Of a DNA stretch of 64,000 bases, positions 44,550 through 56,546 are shown piece by piece. The position numbers and the translations under genes are program-made. Position 1 is the first letter of the stretch; each line of letters opens with the position of its first letter. The notes below the pieces were generated by a model that saw nothing but the letters and a program-made list of their open reading frames with translations, made no database searches and was not told the DNA's origin. The DNA comes from Anadara kagoshimensis (Eukaryota > Mollusca > Bivalvia > Arcoida > Arcidae), in the NCBI GenBank assembly GCA_021292105.1, contig CM037871.1:40727337-40791336 (forward strand). The letters run 5' to 3'.

Positions 44550-45355
44550 GAGTACCCGGCATAATTTTGCTGGTGGATGTTTTTGTATTTAATTTAATTG
44601 CCAGATTCTATTGATTGTTAATTTGATTTTGGCATGATAATTTAACATAAAACCGATATGTTTGTGCTTATAAAGCATTCATTCTAGCTAAAACTTAGTA
44701 TTTTTCAGTCTGTTTTTTCTGCATATCATAACCCATTTTAAGTCAAATCTCTCGGCACTATTTACGTCATTATATATGAAAATGCCATTTGTTAGGACTA
44801 ACCTGGGGAATCAAGTTCGTTTAAAGCCACATCTGTAGACTATTTACGTCGTTAACTCAGACAATGCCATAGGTTTGAAAAGACCTATGGAGACATTTTC
44901 ATTTAATGTACATTTAATAATAGTATTAAAGAATTTGCAAATTTATTACATTTATTCTCCGGTGCTGTAGAATCTGTCGACAATATGTCGAAAAAAAATC
45001 AGAAATCGTATTTAAGACCAAACCTATTTATGTTACTAATTTTTTGCCAAAATTCATGTTATACAGAAGCATACTTTAAAATGTGTTTCTTTAAAATATT
45101 TAAATGTAATAATTTAACACCATCAAAACTAACATAATTCAAATCCTTTCTCTTAACTGGAGGTTACTCTTTTTTCATTTAAAAGAACTAAAATAACTTC
45201 AAATAGTATTCAAAAATGTATAAATACAAGGACTGGTAAAGTAAATTGATGGATAGTCCTTGAGTGTTACAATCTACTGGTAATATAATAACTTGTTAGA
45301 ACTGAATATTCTACTTGAGTATGAACAATAAAAATGACAATTATCGCCATGTTAA
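44550..45355. other. No recognisable feature
   Basis: AT-rich; a local repeat of 'tatttacgtc' and 'aatgccat' at 44760-44870 only. Confidence 0.45.
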
Positions 45356-45356
45356 T

Positions 45357-45620
45357 GTTAGGTTGGTTGATTGGTTGAATGTTGTTTTACGTCGCATCAG
45401 CAATTGTTCAGCTATTCGCGACGAGAACTATTTTATTTATGTCTATGGATTAATCTATGAACAAGTTCGTGTATGCATGTGAAGTGCGAGTGTGTTAGGG
45501 TGAATTTAACGTGCTGGCTCAAAGAGTCAGTACGCCGCAGACAAGCGTACCACTTCCCCAGTCACATGATACTGATACCAGGTGAACCAAAGGCCGTTAA
45601 TGGCAGGGAAACAACATGAA
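45357..45620 (-). mobile_element. SINE family S1, 5'-truncated
   Basis: On + it starts with GGTTGGTTGATTGGTTGAAT and 'ttacgtcgcatcagcaa', then 'ctattcgcgacgagaacta', 'gtatgcatgtgaagtgcgag', 'agtacgccgcagacaagcgt' and 'gatactgataccaggtgaac', the reverse complement of 3020-3281. The tRNA-like head is missing. Confidence 0.82.
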
Positions 45621-46767
45621 TAAGTGTCATTAGCGGTATTTATTTATTGGTATTTTTGTGGCACAATTTAATGTTAATATATATATCAAAAACATTGGTT
45701 CTCCATATTTTTCTGACGTTTAAGTTGAATCGGAAATCAGCTGTCACTTTTTATAAGATTTGGAACAAAGCCACATGTTATGTACCTACTTTTTATGTGT
45801 CTATAAGGTCAAACATAACATTACTGACTATTCAATTCAACATACAGACTCAAATCATTGATGAAATATTTTGTAAAATTTCTCAGGTATAATTATCCTA
45901 ATAACCACCAAGAACATAAGACCTTATATTATTTATGTTCTATTTAGGATACAATAAGGTATTAATATGGATATATTATTTCACACATTCTTCATAAGGG
46001 AGAACAGGTTCCCGAAAATATTCCTTCAGGACAACAATCTGTAAAGTTCAATTTCCTTAACTGTTTGTATTTGCATCTCCAGGGGATGATTATCCAGCAT
46101 CATAAATGTAAAGACGTATTATCAGTTTCATCAAACATAACCATTTATACATCGTTCTGGAAATGAACCTTTTCAACAAATCATTGTGTCTGTGACGACA
46201 CTGCATTTTCATGAATTAATAACACGCAATATCTTTATTTTTGAAGACTATGAGACTATGTAGTTATAAACACCAATTAGGTCAATAATTAATACGTTGT
46301 TTCTTTTACCTTTTCTAGACATCAATACGTATACTGACGTTAATATGGCTTTAAATAATAGATCACTTTGGAAACAGATTGGTGTATTTTGATTACTCAT
46401 TGACAGGGGTAATTAAGTTTTTAAACACAAAAATCTACTTGAATTCTTTCATTGGGCAATCTTGGTGATATTCTGAAAACGCAAGACTTCAGAAATGTAT
46501 TAAAAAAAGAGTTTTAAGTGATATGTTGTTTCGATACTTTGATTACAGAAGTTATTATTCAATTTTCATATTGATTTTAGTGCTATAGCCAATCATTTTG
46601 TTTCAAATACAAAGTATAGAATACAAATTAAAATTAACAGACCCATCGGATTGTCCATTTCACTAGAGCTAGTGTCATACTACTTTTCAGCCTGTCTGTT
46701 TTTTATTGAATGGAAATAGTCAAAAGCCTTAAAAGAAAAGTATATTGTTTTTATTCATTTTACTTAC
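45621..46767. other. No recognisable feature
   Basis: AT-rich; the frame at 45647-45892 shows no known domain. Confidence 0.45.
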
Positions 46768-46812
46768 AATACTGTCCAACTTGCAAGGAATAAGATCATT
46801 AGTATTTCCCAT
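46768..46812 (-). CDS. Possible first coding exon (15 codons), unassigned
   Basis: Minus strand ATG at 46812 opens MGNTNDLIPCKLDSI and reaches a strong donor, ATT|GTAAGTAAA, in phase 0. No in-window exon that it would splice to could be found, and the peptide is not recognised. The receptor's first mapped exon (17415) starts in phase 0, so this could be its N-terminal exon only if TM1-TM4 exons lie between, which I did not find. Such combinations occur by chance. Confidence 0.2.
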
Positions 46813-47675
46813 GGAATCCACGAGGATGTCAATCGGTGATTTTAAGTTGTTTTATAGACTTTATAAGCTATAGGTCTGATCCATCAATCAGATTTTATAA
46901 GAACAATGACTTTTTTACATTCTTAAATAAGACATCTTAATACACAACATTAAAGATTGCAAAAAAATAAAAAAATAAAAAAGTAATCCAATATTTTTTC
47001 TATGTGAAGACCATTTTCAAAAAACAAAAACATATTAGTTTCTAGGTTACGTTGGCTGTTACAGAATATAATTCAGTTATAAATTTCTATTGTCTGTTAT
47101 ATAACAGTTTTATTGCTCTTAAGGATAAAGGATAAAGAAATAAATTAGATTGGTCAGTTTTGATTTCAGAATAATACAGAACATGATAAAAATGTAAATA
47201 TTAATGGCGAGTCTATCAATAAATTTGCGGCCTTGTTTATTGACCCCAACATGTTTATCCACATCAACAATTTAACTAATAGCCAATACTTTTTGCTTTG
47301 ACAAGTTACAAACCTTGTTTTATTATTTTGCAAAATCCTTTATAGTTTTCCAACAGTTTTACAAATATTTCTTCATAATTTGAACTTTTGTCGACCTTAA
47401 CTGCAGTATTTGCATTATAACTGATAACAGTAAAGTATAAAATATGGCAGTAAATATGACAAACTATTGACGTTGTTATCCATATACAACAAAATTTACT
47501 GTCTATCCATATACACCAAAATGTACAGTCAATTTGATGAATACGCCTATTAATTTACTATATTTTGTCACAAAATAGTGCCGATGTACCTAGTTGTTCC
47601 ACATACATATTTTATTTTGTTATTCTATTCATTGCTTTTTTATTTCCTATTTTCTTCTTTTAACACAACACATAT
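46813..47675. other. No recognisable feature
   Basis: AT-rich unique-looking sequence. Confidence 0.45.
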
Positions 47676-47679
47676 AATT

Positions 47680-47765
47680 TTAAATTTCTCAAAAACTAAG
47701 GTATACTCCCTCATGCAAAGTATTTCTAGTGCTGTAAAATTAAAACTGGTATAATATGTAATTTA
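47680..47765 (+). repeat. Repeat H, internally deleted at the ribozyme site
   Basis: It shares 'ctccctcatgcaaagtattt' with 47910 and 'agtgctgtaaaattaaaact' plus 'ggtataatatgtaa' with 48067, but lacks the ~140 bp between, including most of the hammerhead. The junction TTTC|TAGTGCTG coincides with the predicted cleavage point (2-nt microhomology TC). Confidence 0.75.
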
Positions 47766-47879
47766 AATCCCTGAGCCGATAACTCTGCTGATGTCTGGTG
47801 CCCCGAGGATATCACCAACTTAGTAGGCAATAATTTTGTATTATTGTCAGAAATATTCTATAATTGTCTAAATTTCCTG

Positions 47880-48115
47880 CAAGTTAAAAGTTTAAATTTC
47901 TCAAAATCTAAGGTATACTCCCTCATGCAAAGTATTTCCTTAGCTTAATTTGGTAAAATATATTTTGGTCCCTTGAGTAGCTTTTCAACATCTTCAAAAT
48001 AATTTTGTTTTCATAATTTTGGTCCAAGCACTACTGATGAGGAATTGTATTCTGAAACGGCCGTCTAGTGCTGTAAAATTAAAACTGGTATAATATGTAA
48101 TAATGACATTTATTT
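47880..48115 (+). repeat. Repeat H, full-looking copy with hammerhead
   Basis: About 235 bp: 'ctaaggtatactccctcatg', 'gcttttcaacatcttcaaaa', the ribozyme region, then 'taaaattaaaactggtataa'. Related copies: 47680-47765, 50150-50335 (+) and 31545-31740 (-). No ORF. Known hosts of such minimal-stem-III hammerheads are Penelope-like elements and retrozymes; which of these H belongs to is not shown here. Confidence 0.8.
48027..48072 (+). ncRNA. Hammerhead ribozyme, type I with minimal stem III
   Basis: All core parts are present in order. Stem I: AGCACTA (48027-48033) pairs perfectly with TAGTGCT (48066-48072). Core: CTGATGA (48034-48040). Stem II: GGAAT-TGT-ATTCT (48041-48053), four Watson-Crick pairs plus a G-U. 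GAAA at 48054-48057. Stem III is the minimal self-complementary ACGGCCGT (48057-48064). Cleavage site GTC, C at 48065. Such short stem III motifs are known to work best as dimers. Activity is inference; the fold is directly visible. Confidence 0.85.
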
Positions 48116-50780
48116 TTGAAAAATTTTAAGAATCTTTCAATAACAGCTGTATGTCTCTGGGCACTATTTACTTTATTATTGTAAGGTTTTTCTTTTGTGC
48201 ATGATTTCATTTTAAGCAGTGTATCTTGACGCCATTAATTTCATTATGCCCGAGCTCTATATGCACTTGGTGAGTCCTTAGGAGACAATACAAATCTCAC
48301 ATATCTGAACATTATAAATGTAATTAAAGACAATTTATGTTTTGAAAAATGTCTTTACGACACTTACTACTATAATATATATCTTTCATATAGCTTTAAG
48401 GTGACGTATAAATGTGATGATACTGGCACCAACCCACGTTTTTGCTTGAAAGAATCAACAATCATTTGCGTTTTATCTTCTGTTTATCTCAAAAAAAAAT
48501 ATGCATTTGTAAATCGCTATTTGCAATATGTCAATTGACATTTTGAGTAGTACTTTCCAGGTGTGTCATCTACTTTGTCAAGTTAAAAGTTTAAACTTTC
48601 TTCTGGATTGTGATTTGGACATGGATTAGTATGTTGTTTTCTTTTAATTTCACTATGTTTAATTTTTTCATTTGGACATGGATTAGTGTGTTTGCTTTTG
48701 ATTTCTTTATGTCAGATTTTTTCATTTCTTTTTCAGCCATTAATTTTCTTCAATACAGCAGGTGATGACATGTATTTGAAGATTATTTCAATAACAGTTG
48801 TGTTTCTCTGTGTTCTATGTATTTTATTTTGTCATGTTAGATCTTTTCGATATTTCATTGAAAGTCTCATTTCTTGACACCTTTAACATTCTTATGTCTG
48901 AAAGTGGCATGCCCTTGAAGAGTGCCAAGGAGTCTATATTTTGACGACAATAATACCATTATTCCAGAGTTTTTCATGTTACTTGGGGAATATTTAATTA
49001 ATAAAATTAATTACGCATATCTTGACGTCATTAAGAATGACGTCGTTCATTCAAGTACCAAAATCCACATACGATTTACCGGAACTCTTTTTTCGAAGAA
49101 AAAATTAGAATTTTGTAAATTGCTGTTTGTAATATGTAAATTGATATTTCGTGGAGTACTTTCTAGGTGTGTTACCTTCTTCGTCAGTTTAAAAGTATTA
49201 ATTTTTCTTCTGGATTGTGATTTTGACATGGATTAGTATGTTTGTTTTTGATTTTATTAAGTTATATTTTTCATTTCGTTTTTAGTTGTTAATTTCTTTC
49301 AGTACAGCAGGTAATGACATATATTCGAAGATTCTCTCAGTTATAGCTGTGTGTCTCTGGGCACTATGTACTTTATTATGTTAGGTTAGATCTTTGAGTC
49401 ATAATTTCATTTAAAGTCTCATTTCGTGACGTTATAAAAATTCGTATGTTAATTAAAAATGGCATGTACTTAAAGAGTGCCAAGGAGACAATATCTTGAC
49501 GACAATAATAGTATATTCCAGAGCTTTTCATTTCCCTTGAAGAATATAAAACAAAATTAATTACACATATCTTGATGTCACAAATGTAATTTGAGACAAT
49601 TTATTTTTTGAAAAATATCTTTACGGTAATTTCATTGTATTTTAAATCTTTCAGTGCTTTAAGCGGAAGCTTGACTGTGATGATTCTGGCTATTTACACC
49701 ATTCTTCTCAATAAAAATCAATATTACCCGTGTGTAATCTTCCGCAAATGTAACTTACGAAATATACACAAAGTGCCATAAATCACAAATTAGCGAAATT
49801 GCAGTTATAAAACCGGTTTTGTGGATTCTTTTCGTGGATAGCAAATCGTAATGTTTGTAAGGGTAATGTTTGTTACTTGAACATTTTACACTAGAAAAAT
49901 ATTTTGTTAATGACTAAGTCATGGATTTGTATGTTTGTTTTTGAATTAAATATTATATTACTGCAGAACTAAAACACTGAATCATAAAATACAATTTACA
50001 CTATCAAAGAGAGAAATGAGAAAATAATGCAATAATAATAAATCGACCATAGCTGCTTATTGATATGTGGCTTGGTTTGGATTCTTCTTTTACATAAGGT
50101 AAATCACAAGTAATGTTATAACCGTTATAACCTTACTTGTGTTTACTGATTTTTTTTTTTCAATTTACTCCCCCATGCAAAGTATTTCTTTAGCTATATT
50201 TGGTTTAATATCTTTTGGTCCTCGGATACTTTTTCGATCCCTTGAAGAAAGTTTAGTTTCACAGTTTTTGTTGAATTGTATTCTTAAACAACCGTCTAGA
50301 GCCGTAAAATAAACACTAGTATGATATGTATGATTTGTTTCACATTTGTTTCGCTATTCCAGCTTTTAGAGTACTATTTTATTGTATTTTCTATTTCCTT
50401 TTTAGTCATTATTTTCCTTTTTATACAGCAGGTAACGACAGGACGTATGTTTGGATATTCTTTGAATTACAGCTTCGTGTCTCTGGGTAATATGTACGTT
50501 TTTGTGTAAGGTAATGTTTCATTTAAAGTCATATATTCCAAGGAGACAACATCTTGACGCCATTAACATCTTTATTATATAGCTCTTCATCCATTTAGAG
50601 ATTCCCTAGGAGGCAATAAAATTAAACACACATATCTTAACGTCACTAATGTAATTAGAGACAATTTATTTTTTGAGAAATATCTTTACGACACTTATTT
50701 TGGTATCATATATATTTCACCGATTAAAGTTAAAGCTTGACTGTGGTGAGGTTGGGGTTTATCCATATTTGGTGTATTCT
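48116..50780. repeat. Degenerate large tandem repeat, about four units
   Basis: Blocks 'tttcaataacagctgtatgt', 'ctctgggcactat' recur at about 48135, 48785, 49338 and 50465, each preceded in the later three by a 'acagcaggt(a/g)atgaca' block (48757, 49302, 50427). 'atatctttacgacacttat' follows at 48350, 49614 and 50680. Minimal R tails (tggattgtgat...ggacatggattagta) are embedded at 48605-48640, 48672-48700, 49205-49250. Open frames in this stretch are not conserved among units. Confidence 0.75.
50150..50335 (+). repeat. Repeat H, decayed copy
   Basis: 'ctcccccatgcaaagtattt', 'cttttggtcctcggatac' and 'ttgaattgtattcttaaaca', 'accgtctagagccgtaaaat' align with 47905-48080. The CTGATGA core and stem I 5' strand are gone and GAAA is altered, so the ribozyme is dead. 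Confidence 0.7.
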
Positions 50781-51118
50781 AAAAATTTAAGAATCAATAT
50801 TTACCAGCATTTTCATATATTTAGGCAAGTACCTTAATCCACATACGGATAAATCAATCATGAGATGGCGAAATTTCAAAGCATCTACTTATAAACAATA
50901 TGTTACTTTTTCCGCAAAATAAAATATCGTAATTTGTGAATGGGTTGTAAGATGGATAAATACTTGGATATGAATTATTTTGTTTTTTTCTGATTATAAT
51001 TGTCTTATAAGTCACATGCAATGACTTCAAAATAAAATACTGAATCATAAAATAGACTTAATATAATTGAACAGGAAATGAAATGGTGTACATTGTGCCT
51101 TACTGTTATTTAGTACAA

Positions 51119-51990
51119 GCTTTGATTTTGTTTCTGATATATAACGAAAATCACAAGTAATGCTTTACTTATTCCATTGATATTTTGAATATTACAAACG
51201 TGTTGACAATGGAAAAATCCTTAAAACTTTAAAATAATGAAAAAATTGTACAAAATTTTAATTCGTCGTTCTCCGGACGAAAGAATTCATAATATAACGA
51301 GTTCAATTAGGAAAATTCGTTAAATCACGAAGCGCTTTATAGATGATTTGCCCCAACCTGCTTTAAGAGTTCATACCTTGATGAACGATTAAAAAAAAAC
51401 ACCAATTCTTATATATATAATCACACAAGTGTTTTTTGCAAATATGATTATTAAAAAATACCAGATTGAACAGAAAACCTCGAATCAAAAATACAAATTG
51501 GAAATTTTTGTACATAATTCCGTTTCATACACCATGGCGGAACTATTTACACTTAGATTTTGTTACTGATATATAACGGAAATCACAAGTAATGCTTTAC
51601 TTATTCCATTGATATTTTGAATATTACAAACGTGTTGACAATGGAAAATCCTTAAAACTTTAAAATATTAAAAATAATTGTACAAAATTTTAATTCGTCG
51701 TTCTCCGGACGAAAGAATTCATAATATAACGAGTTCAATTAGGAAAATTCGTTAAATCACGAAGCGCTTTATAGATGATTTGCTCCAACCTGCTTTAAGA
51801 GTTCATACCTTGATGAACGATTAAAAAAGAAACACCAATCCTTATATATATAATTACACAAGTGTTTTTTGCGAAAGATGATTATTAAAAAATACCAGAT
51901 TGAACAGAAAACCTCGAATTAGAAATACAAATTGGAAATTTTTGTACATAATTCCGTTTCATACACCATGGCGGAACTATTTACACTTCA
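51119..51990. repeat. 433-bp tandem duplication, two near-identical copies
   Basis: The landmark CTGATATATAACG falls at 51134 and 51567. Following blocks ('gtaatgctttacttattcca', 'tttaattcgtcgttctccgg', 'cgttaaatcacgaagcgctt', 'cataattccgtttcatacac', 'catggcggaactatttacac') match with only scattered substitutions and one-base indels. Recent duplication; non-coding. Confidence 0.95.
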
Positions 51991-52084
51991 ACAGTTCATA
52001 AAAATAGCGTCATTCGCAGGAAAGAGGTTCACAAAGAGTGATACCTAGATGGTAAATATTATAAGAAAGTTTATACAAAGGCGT

Positions 52085-52135
52085 TTAAGGAAATGTTCGG
52101 ACATGGATTAGTATGTTTGTTTTTGATTAATTCAA
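52085..52135 (+). mobile_element. Retroelement R, extreme 3' fragment
   Basis: GTTCGGACATGGATTAGTAT followed by GTTTGTTTTTGATTAAT: only the last ~35 bp of R. Confidence 0.75.
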
Positions 52136-52664
52136 GTAACAGTGATTGAACCTCGGGAGTTAATTCACATGGAGATGTATAGAGGTCACTGATTTAACTA
52201 TTCGACATTTGAGATAAACCGGTAACAATTGCAGATGTATTGCATAGTAAATTGTTAACCGTCGAACACGTCATATACATTTTACAATGAATACAAAAAA
52301 CTCATATACGTATCCAACGTAGTAAAATTTATTTTTCCTACCCGATGCAATAAGTAAGTTTGCAGACCAGAAGACGAGCTTCACCAATAAACTTTATTTC
52401 GTCATAATATCATGTAGATAGTCGAAATCGAGGTTTTTAGAATAAGATATGTCTTCATCGGTATGTTTGTTTTTGTTTTATTTTCTTACTTCATTCGTTT
52501 GTTGTTTATGGTTCTAGATTACATTGGCTTAGCCGAGCTAATGTTTTCAATTTTTTTTATTTATGCTTAAAACTATACCTGCATATGATCGAACATTGAT
52601 GAATTATGATCGTGTTCAAAACACAAAAACAAAAACATAGAGAATGCTTTAAAAATTTAGTTAA

Positions 52665-52745
52665 AAAACTTAAATTGCTACAGGAAGTGAAACTGGATGC
52701 TCCGGAAAGTCTAAATCCTCCTGTCTAACTAGTCACATCACCTCA
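52665..52745 (-). mobile_element. Retroelement R, internal fragment
   Basis: 'gaagtgaaactggatgctcc', 'ggaaagtctaaatcctcctg' and 'tctaactagtcaca' are antisense R 3' UTR; both ends are lost. Confidence 0.6.
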
Positions 52746-53430
52746 ATGGAAATTATAATTCATTATCTTTAGTATTTCTGGTTTCATCAAATATTACTAA
52801 ATGCCATTACATACATGGCCCATAGATAATGTACGTCTTAAAATACAGACTACCTCTTTCACTAAATAAAAAGCTGTATGTAGACTACAGTTTCCGTGAA
52901 TATGGATTACATTATACAACGATTAATTATAACAAATCAGCAAATATCCCGTGGCATTATGACACTAAAATAACTTGCATTTTAATAGGTCATCTTTATG
53001 AAAACAAGAAAATAGAAGATTATTTATTTTGATATTATTATATTAGCACATGCTATAATATTGAGCAAGGATATTAATTCAGATTTAAGTTTGCTGTAAA
53101 ATGCACAATAAAATGCCTAACCGTGATATAAAATACCAGATATTAACAAATTATTACTAAACTAGTTTAAATTTGCAGCACTAAAATAAATTTCACCATC
53201 AGAAAGCCAAGAACAAAGATTGTGGAAATACTAATATTTCAAAGATGTTTAAATAATAAAAAAAACATAGAACAAAAATGTATTTTAGGAAATGAAAAAA
53301 GAAACTAAGCACTGGACAAAAAATGAAAAAATTCTTAATGTGATGATATCATATATAAGACTGAATTGGTCCAATATGTTTGCAAATGTAATCTGTAGAG
53401 CTTTTAGTAAACAATTTATATTTTTAGTCG
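52746..53430. other. No recognisable feature
   Basis: AT-rich; nothing supported. Confidence 0.45.
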
Positions 53431-53437
53431 TATAACA

Positions 53438-53830
53438 TAAATGTCATATAGAAACGCATTATCGAAAGCCCGTACTGCCTTTGCAAATATGCCAATATGG
53501 AAGTCAAAAGTGTACGGCAAGAACACAAAATTAAGCCTGTGCAACAGTTATGTGAAGTCAATGTTGATGTATGGGTCAGAGTGTTGAGTGACTTGCAGAA
53601 GTTAAAAATGCCTGAGGAGAATACAAGGCATTTTTGGCCACAAAAGATTCGAAATGAAGATATGTTAAATAAATGCAAATGCCAGTCCATTGCAATGGAA
53701 TTGAAAAGAAGACGATTCGGATGGCTAGGACATGTACTGAGGATGACACAGGGATACAGGCTAGGACAAGCCCAGCATATAGCACACGGCAGAGGGAAAT
53801 GAAAGGAACTAGTTATGGCCTTATGTCCCA
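53438..53830 (+). pseudogene. LINE reverse-transcriptase C-terminal fragment, broken
   Basis: Reading + : RNALSKARTAFANMPIWKSK, then KLSLCNSYVKSMLMYGSEC, an in-frame TGA where Trp is expected (YGSECW), a frameshift, then DLQKLKMPEENTRHFWPQKI, RNEDMLNKCKCQSIAMELKR and RRFGWLGHVLRM. This is the familiar thumb/C-terminal end of RTE/Jockey-type non-LTR retrotransposon ORF2 (family knowledge). Polymerase and endonuclease domains are absent. Dead 5'-truncated insertion. Confidence 0.88.
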
Positions 53831-54057
53831 GCAGGAATGAAATGGGTAGGTGAGGTGAGAAACGAACAGTGAAATCAGGAGATGTTAATAGACAAAGATG
53901 TGCAAAATATTACAATTCATTTACGATGAGTAAGATGGGAAGTTTGTTATAAGTTGGCTATAATTTTTTTCTTGAATATGTATGCGCACTTTTTCTAATT
54001 CTTGTTTATCATAAACATAAACGACTTTTGCATACTTTGCTGTTTTGATTCTCAAAG

Positions 54058-54120
54058 TTGTTAGTTATTTTTACTTTGCTTTTGGGTTGTGATTTGGACA
54101 TGGGTAAGAGTGTGTGTTTG
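54058..54120 (+). mobile_element. Retroelement R, 3' fragment
   Basis: TTTTTACTTTGCTTTTGGGT, TGTGATTTGGACATGGG: last ~55 bp of R in sense. Confidence 0.7.
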
Positions 54121-54134
54121 TTTTTTTTATTGTA

Positions 54135-54345
54135 AGGAAAGTCCGTAGTAATCAGAAACTATGGAGCGTTAAATTTATCTATAGAATTTTTTTAAAATAA
54201 AATAGATATACTTTTAACGATATTGTAAAAACGTTCATACAACTTTGTAGAGACTTTTTAAACTTGCAATATCCTCGCGTCAAAAATTATTTGTCAGTAA
54301 CTTGGTTCGTTTGATAAAGTTCCCGTAGTGGGAGCACGCTCTATA
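54135..54345 (-). mobile_element. Retroelement R, diverged ORF-end fragment
   Basis: Antisense 'gaaactatggagcgttaaat', 'ttaaacttgcaatatcc', 'gttcccgtagtgggagcacg' and 'ctctataggactgtaat' match the part of R that spans its ORF end (compare 38900-39120). Strongly decayed; head-to-head with the preceding sense fragment. Confidence 0.65.
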
Positions 54346-55019
54346 GGACTGTAATAAATGTGAATAACGGGTCTGATATGTTTTGTCTTTTGTGATTTCA
54401 ACACGAATCATGCAAAAATATCTGTTGTATCAATTCTTGATTGAATTTATTGCTTTATGTTATTAATGTGATATTTACATTTCATTTTACTGACAAAGAC
54501 AGACTTTCTATTAATAAATACAGAAATATTATCGTATAAAACTTTAGTAACTGCATTTCTAATCATTCCATCATTTCCATTGCATAAAAAGCTACGAAAA
54601 TTCTGTACCAGGTATAAGCCAATGCAACCAAAAATAAAACACCAAGTTACAATACAGAGAAATGAAAAACTCATATTTCGACTAAAATTTCTCATTAAAG
54701 GTAATCTCTAATCGCTTGGTTAGAGTTATAAACGTTTTCGTGTTTGTACAAAAATATACACCTGATCAAAATATGTAAAATGTCCTGAATACCACAGTCG
54801 ATGTATAGAATGTGTATATAGTACTTATACTGATACATATGAGTGTACTATCAGTAAGGGAATCTATCCAACAGTGTTGACGTTTTACTCAGCATTAGCG
54901 GTGCCTATCTTTTTAGCAATATTAATGGACATCAAATTAAACTTCATTCGGAAAATAAACGCATTTAACTTTATTGACACTTTTTACTGTTTTATCGTTT
55001 TTCATTTTTTTGCCTCAAT
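54346..55019. other. No recognisable gene
   Basis: The minus frame 54447-54695 has a hydrophobic stretch (LCIVTWCFIFGCIGLYLV) but no family match or splice context; not called. Confidence 0.4.
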
Positions 55020-55021
55020 TA

Positions 55022-55199
55022 CAGTCCAACATGCTTTAAAGACCACCTCTATAAAATAGCCACCTGTTTATAAAGGACAGTATAATTGTATCTCAGTTGT
55101 TCTTTATTCATATTTTTGAACCTGTATATCAAAGTCACCTGCCCGTAAAGGCCACATTCACGGGTTTTCTTTGCTTGCTTTTATAGACAGGTTTGACTG
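55022..55199. mobile_element. MITE family A, 178 bp
   Basis: CAGTCCAACATGC and inverted GACAGGTTTGACTG termini with TA on both sides (55020-55021, 55200-55201). Internal blocks 'accacctctataaaatagcc' and 'gttctttattcatatttttg' match the copy at 14114. Confidence 0.88.
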
Positions 55200-55204
55200 T
55201 ATCT

Positions 55205-56320
55205 GTAACATATATTGATACTGATGCGATTTTGTAACAATGATATTACTACTCGATCCATTGGTATTATTCCGCAAACATAATTGTTTGAATTATTGTC
55301 ACTTTAAGACCCCTTGATGCTTTTTACCAATGCATTATGAGAAATAACTGTTTGAATTACGTTTCCTAAGTTCATGCAGTGTATTTTTCGTTTATTCTCA
55401 TGTTTCAAGGCAGATGAAGTAATTAATAAATATAAAAATAAAATACAAAGTTATAAGTCAACCAGGTGATTAATATCCATATCATTGGTGCAAAAGTCAT
55501 TTATAAAGCCCCAATTTACTTTTCATTGTCCTTATGTGATCTATCTATTTAAGTAGTCGCGTAAACTATTATATGTTGTTGTAAACTAGTCGAATGTACA
55601 TCTCCAATCAATCAATTTATTAATTACCTGCATGGCGCAAACAATATCCATTTTCTTGCCTTTGTTTTCAATAACCTGAACGGTAAATAGCCTCTCCCAT
55701 ATGTTTGTTCAGTTGCATAAATCGTTTCTGACGCCATCTACAACGGCTCCTGTGCATCTTTTTACTTTTGATTTTGAAAACAAAATTTAGTTCGTAAAGT
55801 ATTAAGTTTTCCAATAATTTCTTGTCATAAATGAATTTATTTGCAAATTATACAAAGATGTACATAACGTCCACTTAGCTTATATTTCAATGAACCGAAC
55901 GAAAATCAGATTCAGCTACTCAAACATCCTTGGGAAACGATTAAATTATAGAATGCCTTTTAGGAACATTAATATCATTATTATATTAGATAATTTTGTA
56001 GGGTTTACTTCTAAGGCGGCTTCGACACAGATGGACACTAGCTAAAATAACCATCAGCTAATCAAAAATATGAAGAAGAAATTAAATTATTTTATCATTT
56101 CTTTCTATTTTGTATAAACATGTTTATCATTGAACATTTTATATGTTATTCATTGATCATTTTATCGTAATATAAATAATGATTAAGTGAGAAAACCATT
56201 AGATATAATTACTGTAGAGGTGTTACGTGACATGTTTACAAAGTATACTCTATTATGTATTTTAAAATTTTTGGAATAAAGATTGTAAATATAAACTAGA
56301 AAAAATGTGAGCCAGAAGCT
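55205..56320. other. No recognisable feature
   Basis: AT-rich. Near 55620-55760 the minus strand has a short open stretch (MDIVCAMQ) before GTAATT; see rejected items. Confidence 0.4.
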
Positions 56321-56324
56321 CACA

Positions 56325-56546
56325 AAAAATACCCCCCGCTCCCAAAAATCCATAGGATCAAATTTTTGAATAGGAGGTGCACATATATTATATTACAAAG
56401 ATTGTGTGAAAGTTTCATGAAAATCCATTGAAGGGTTTAGGAGGAGTTGCGGATAAGAGATAGGTACCCTAAGGTGTAACGGAAGGACGGACGGACACCC
56501 CTATCACTATATACCTCCCACTTTTTAAGCGGGGAGGGGGGTATAA
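56325..56546. mobile_element. Repeat F, MITE-like with GC-rich TIRs
   Basis: Left AATACCCCCCGCTCCC and right GCGGGGAGGGGGGTATA are inverted. Interior: 'gtgaaagtttcatgaaaatc' and GGACGGACGGACACCCC. Related to 32405-32620 in the terminal hairpin and the GGACGGACA motif. Non-coding. Confidence 0.65.

Noticed and set aside
55625-55760. Minus-strand stretch ending MDIVCAMQ before GTAATT, faintly like histone H4
   Set aside because: Too short, with a stop and a deletion needed to align; no acceptor tract. Likely chance.
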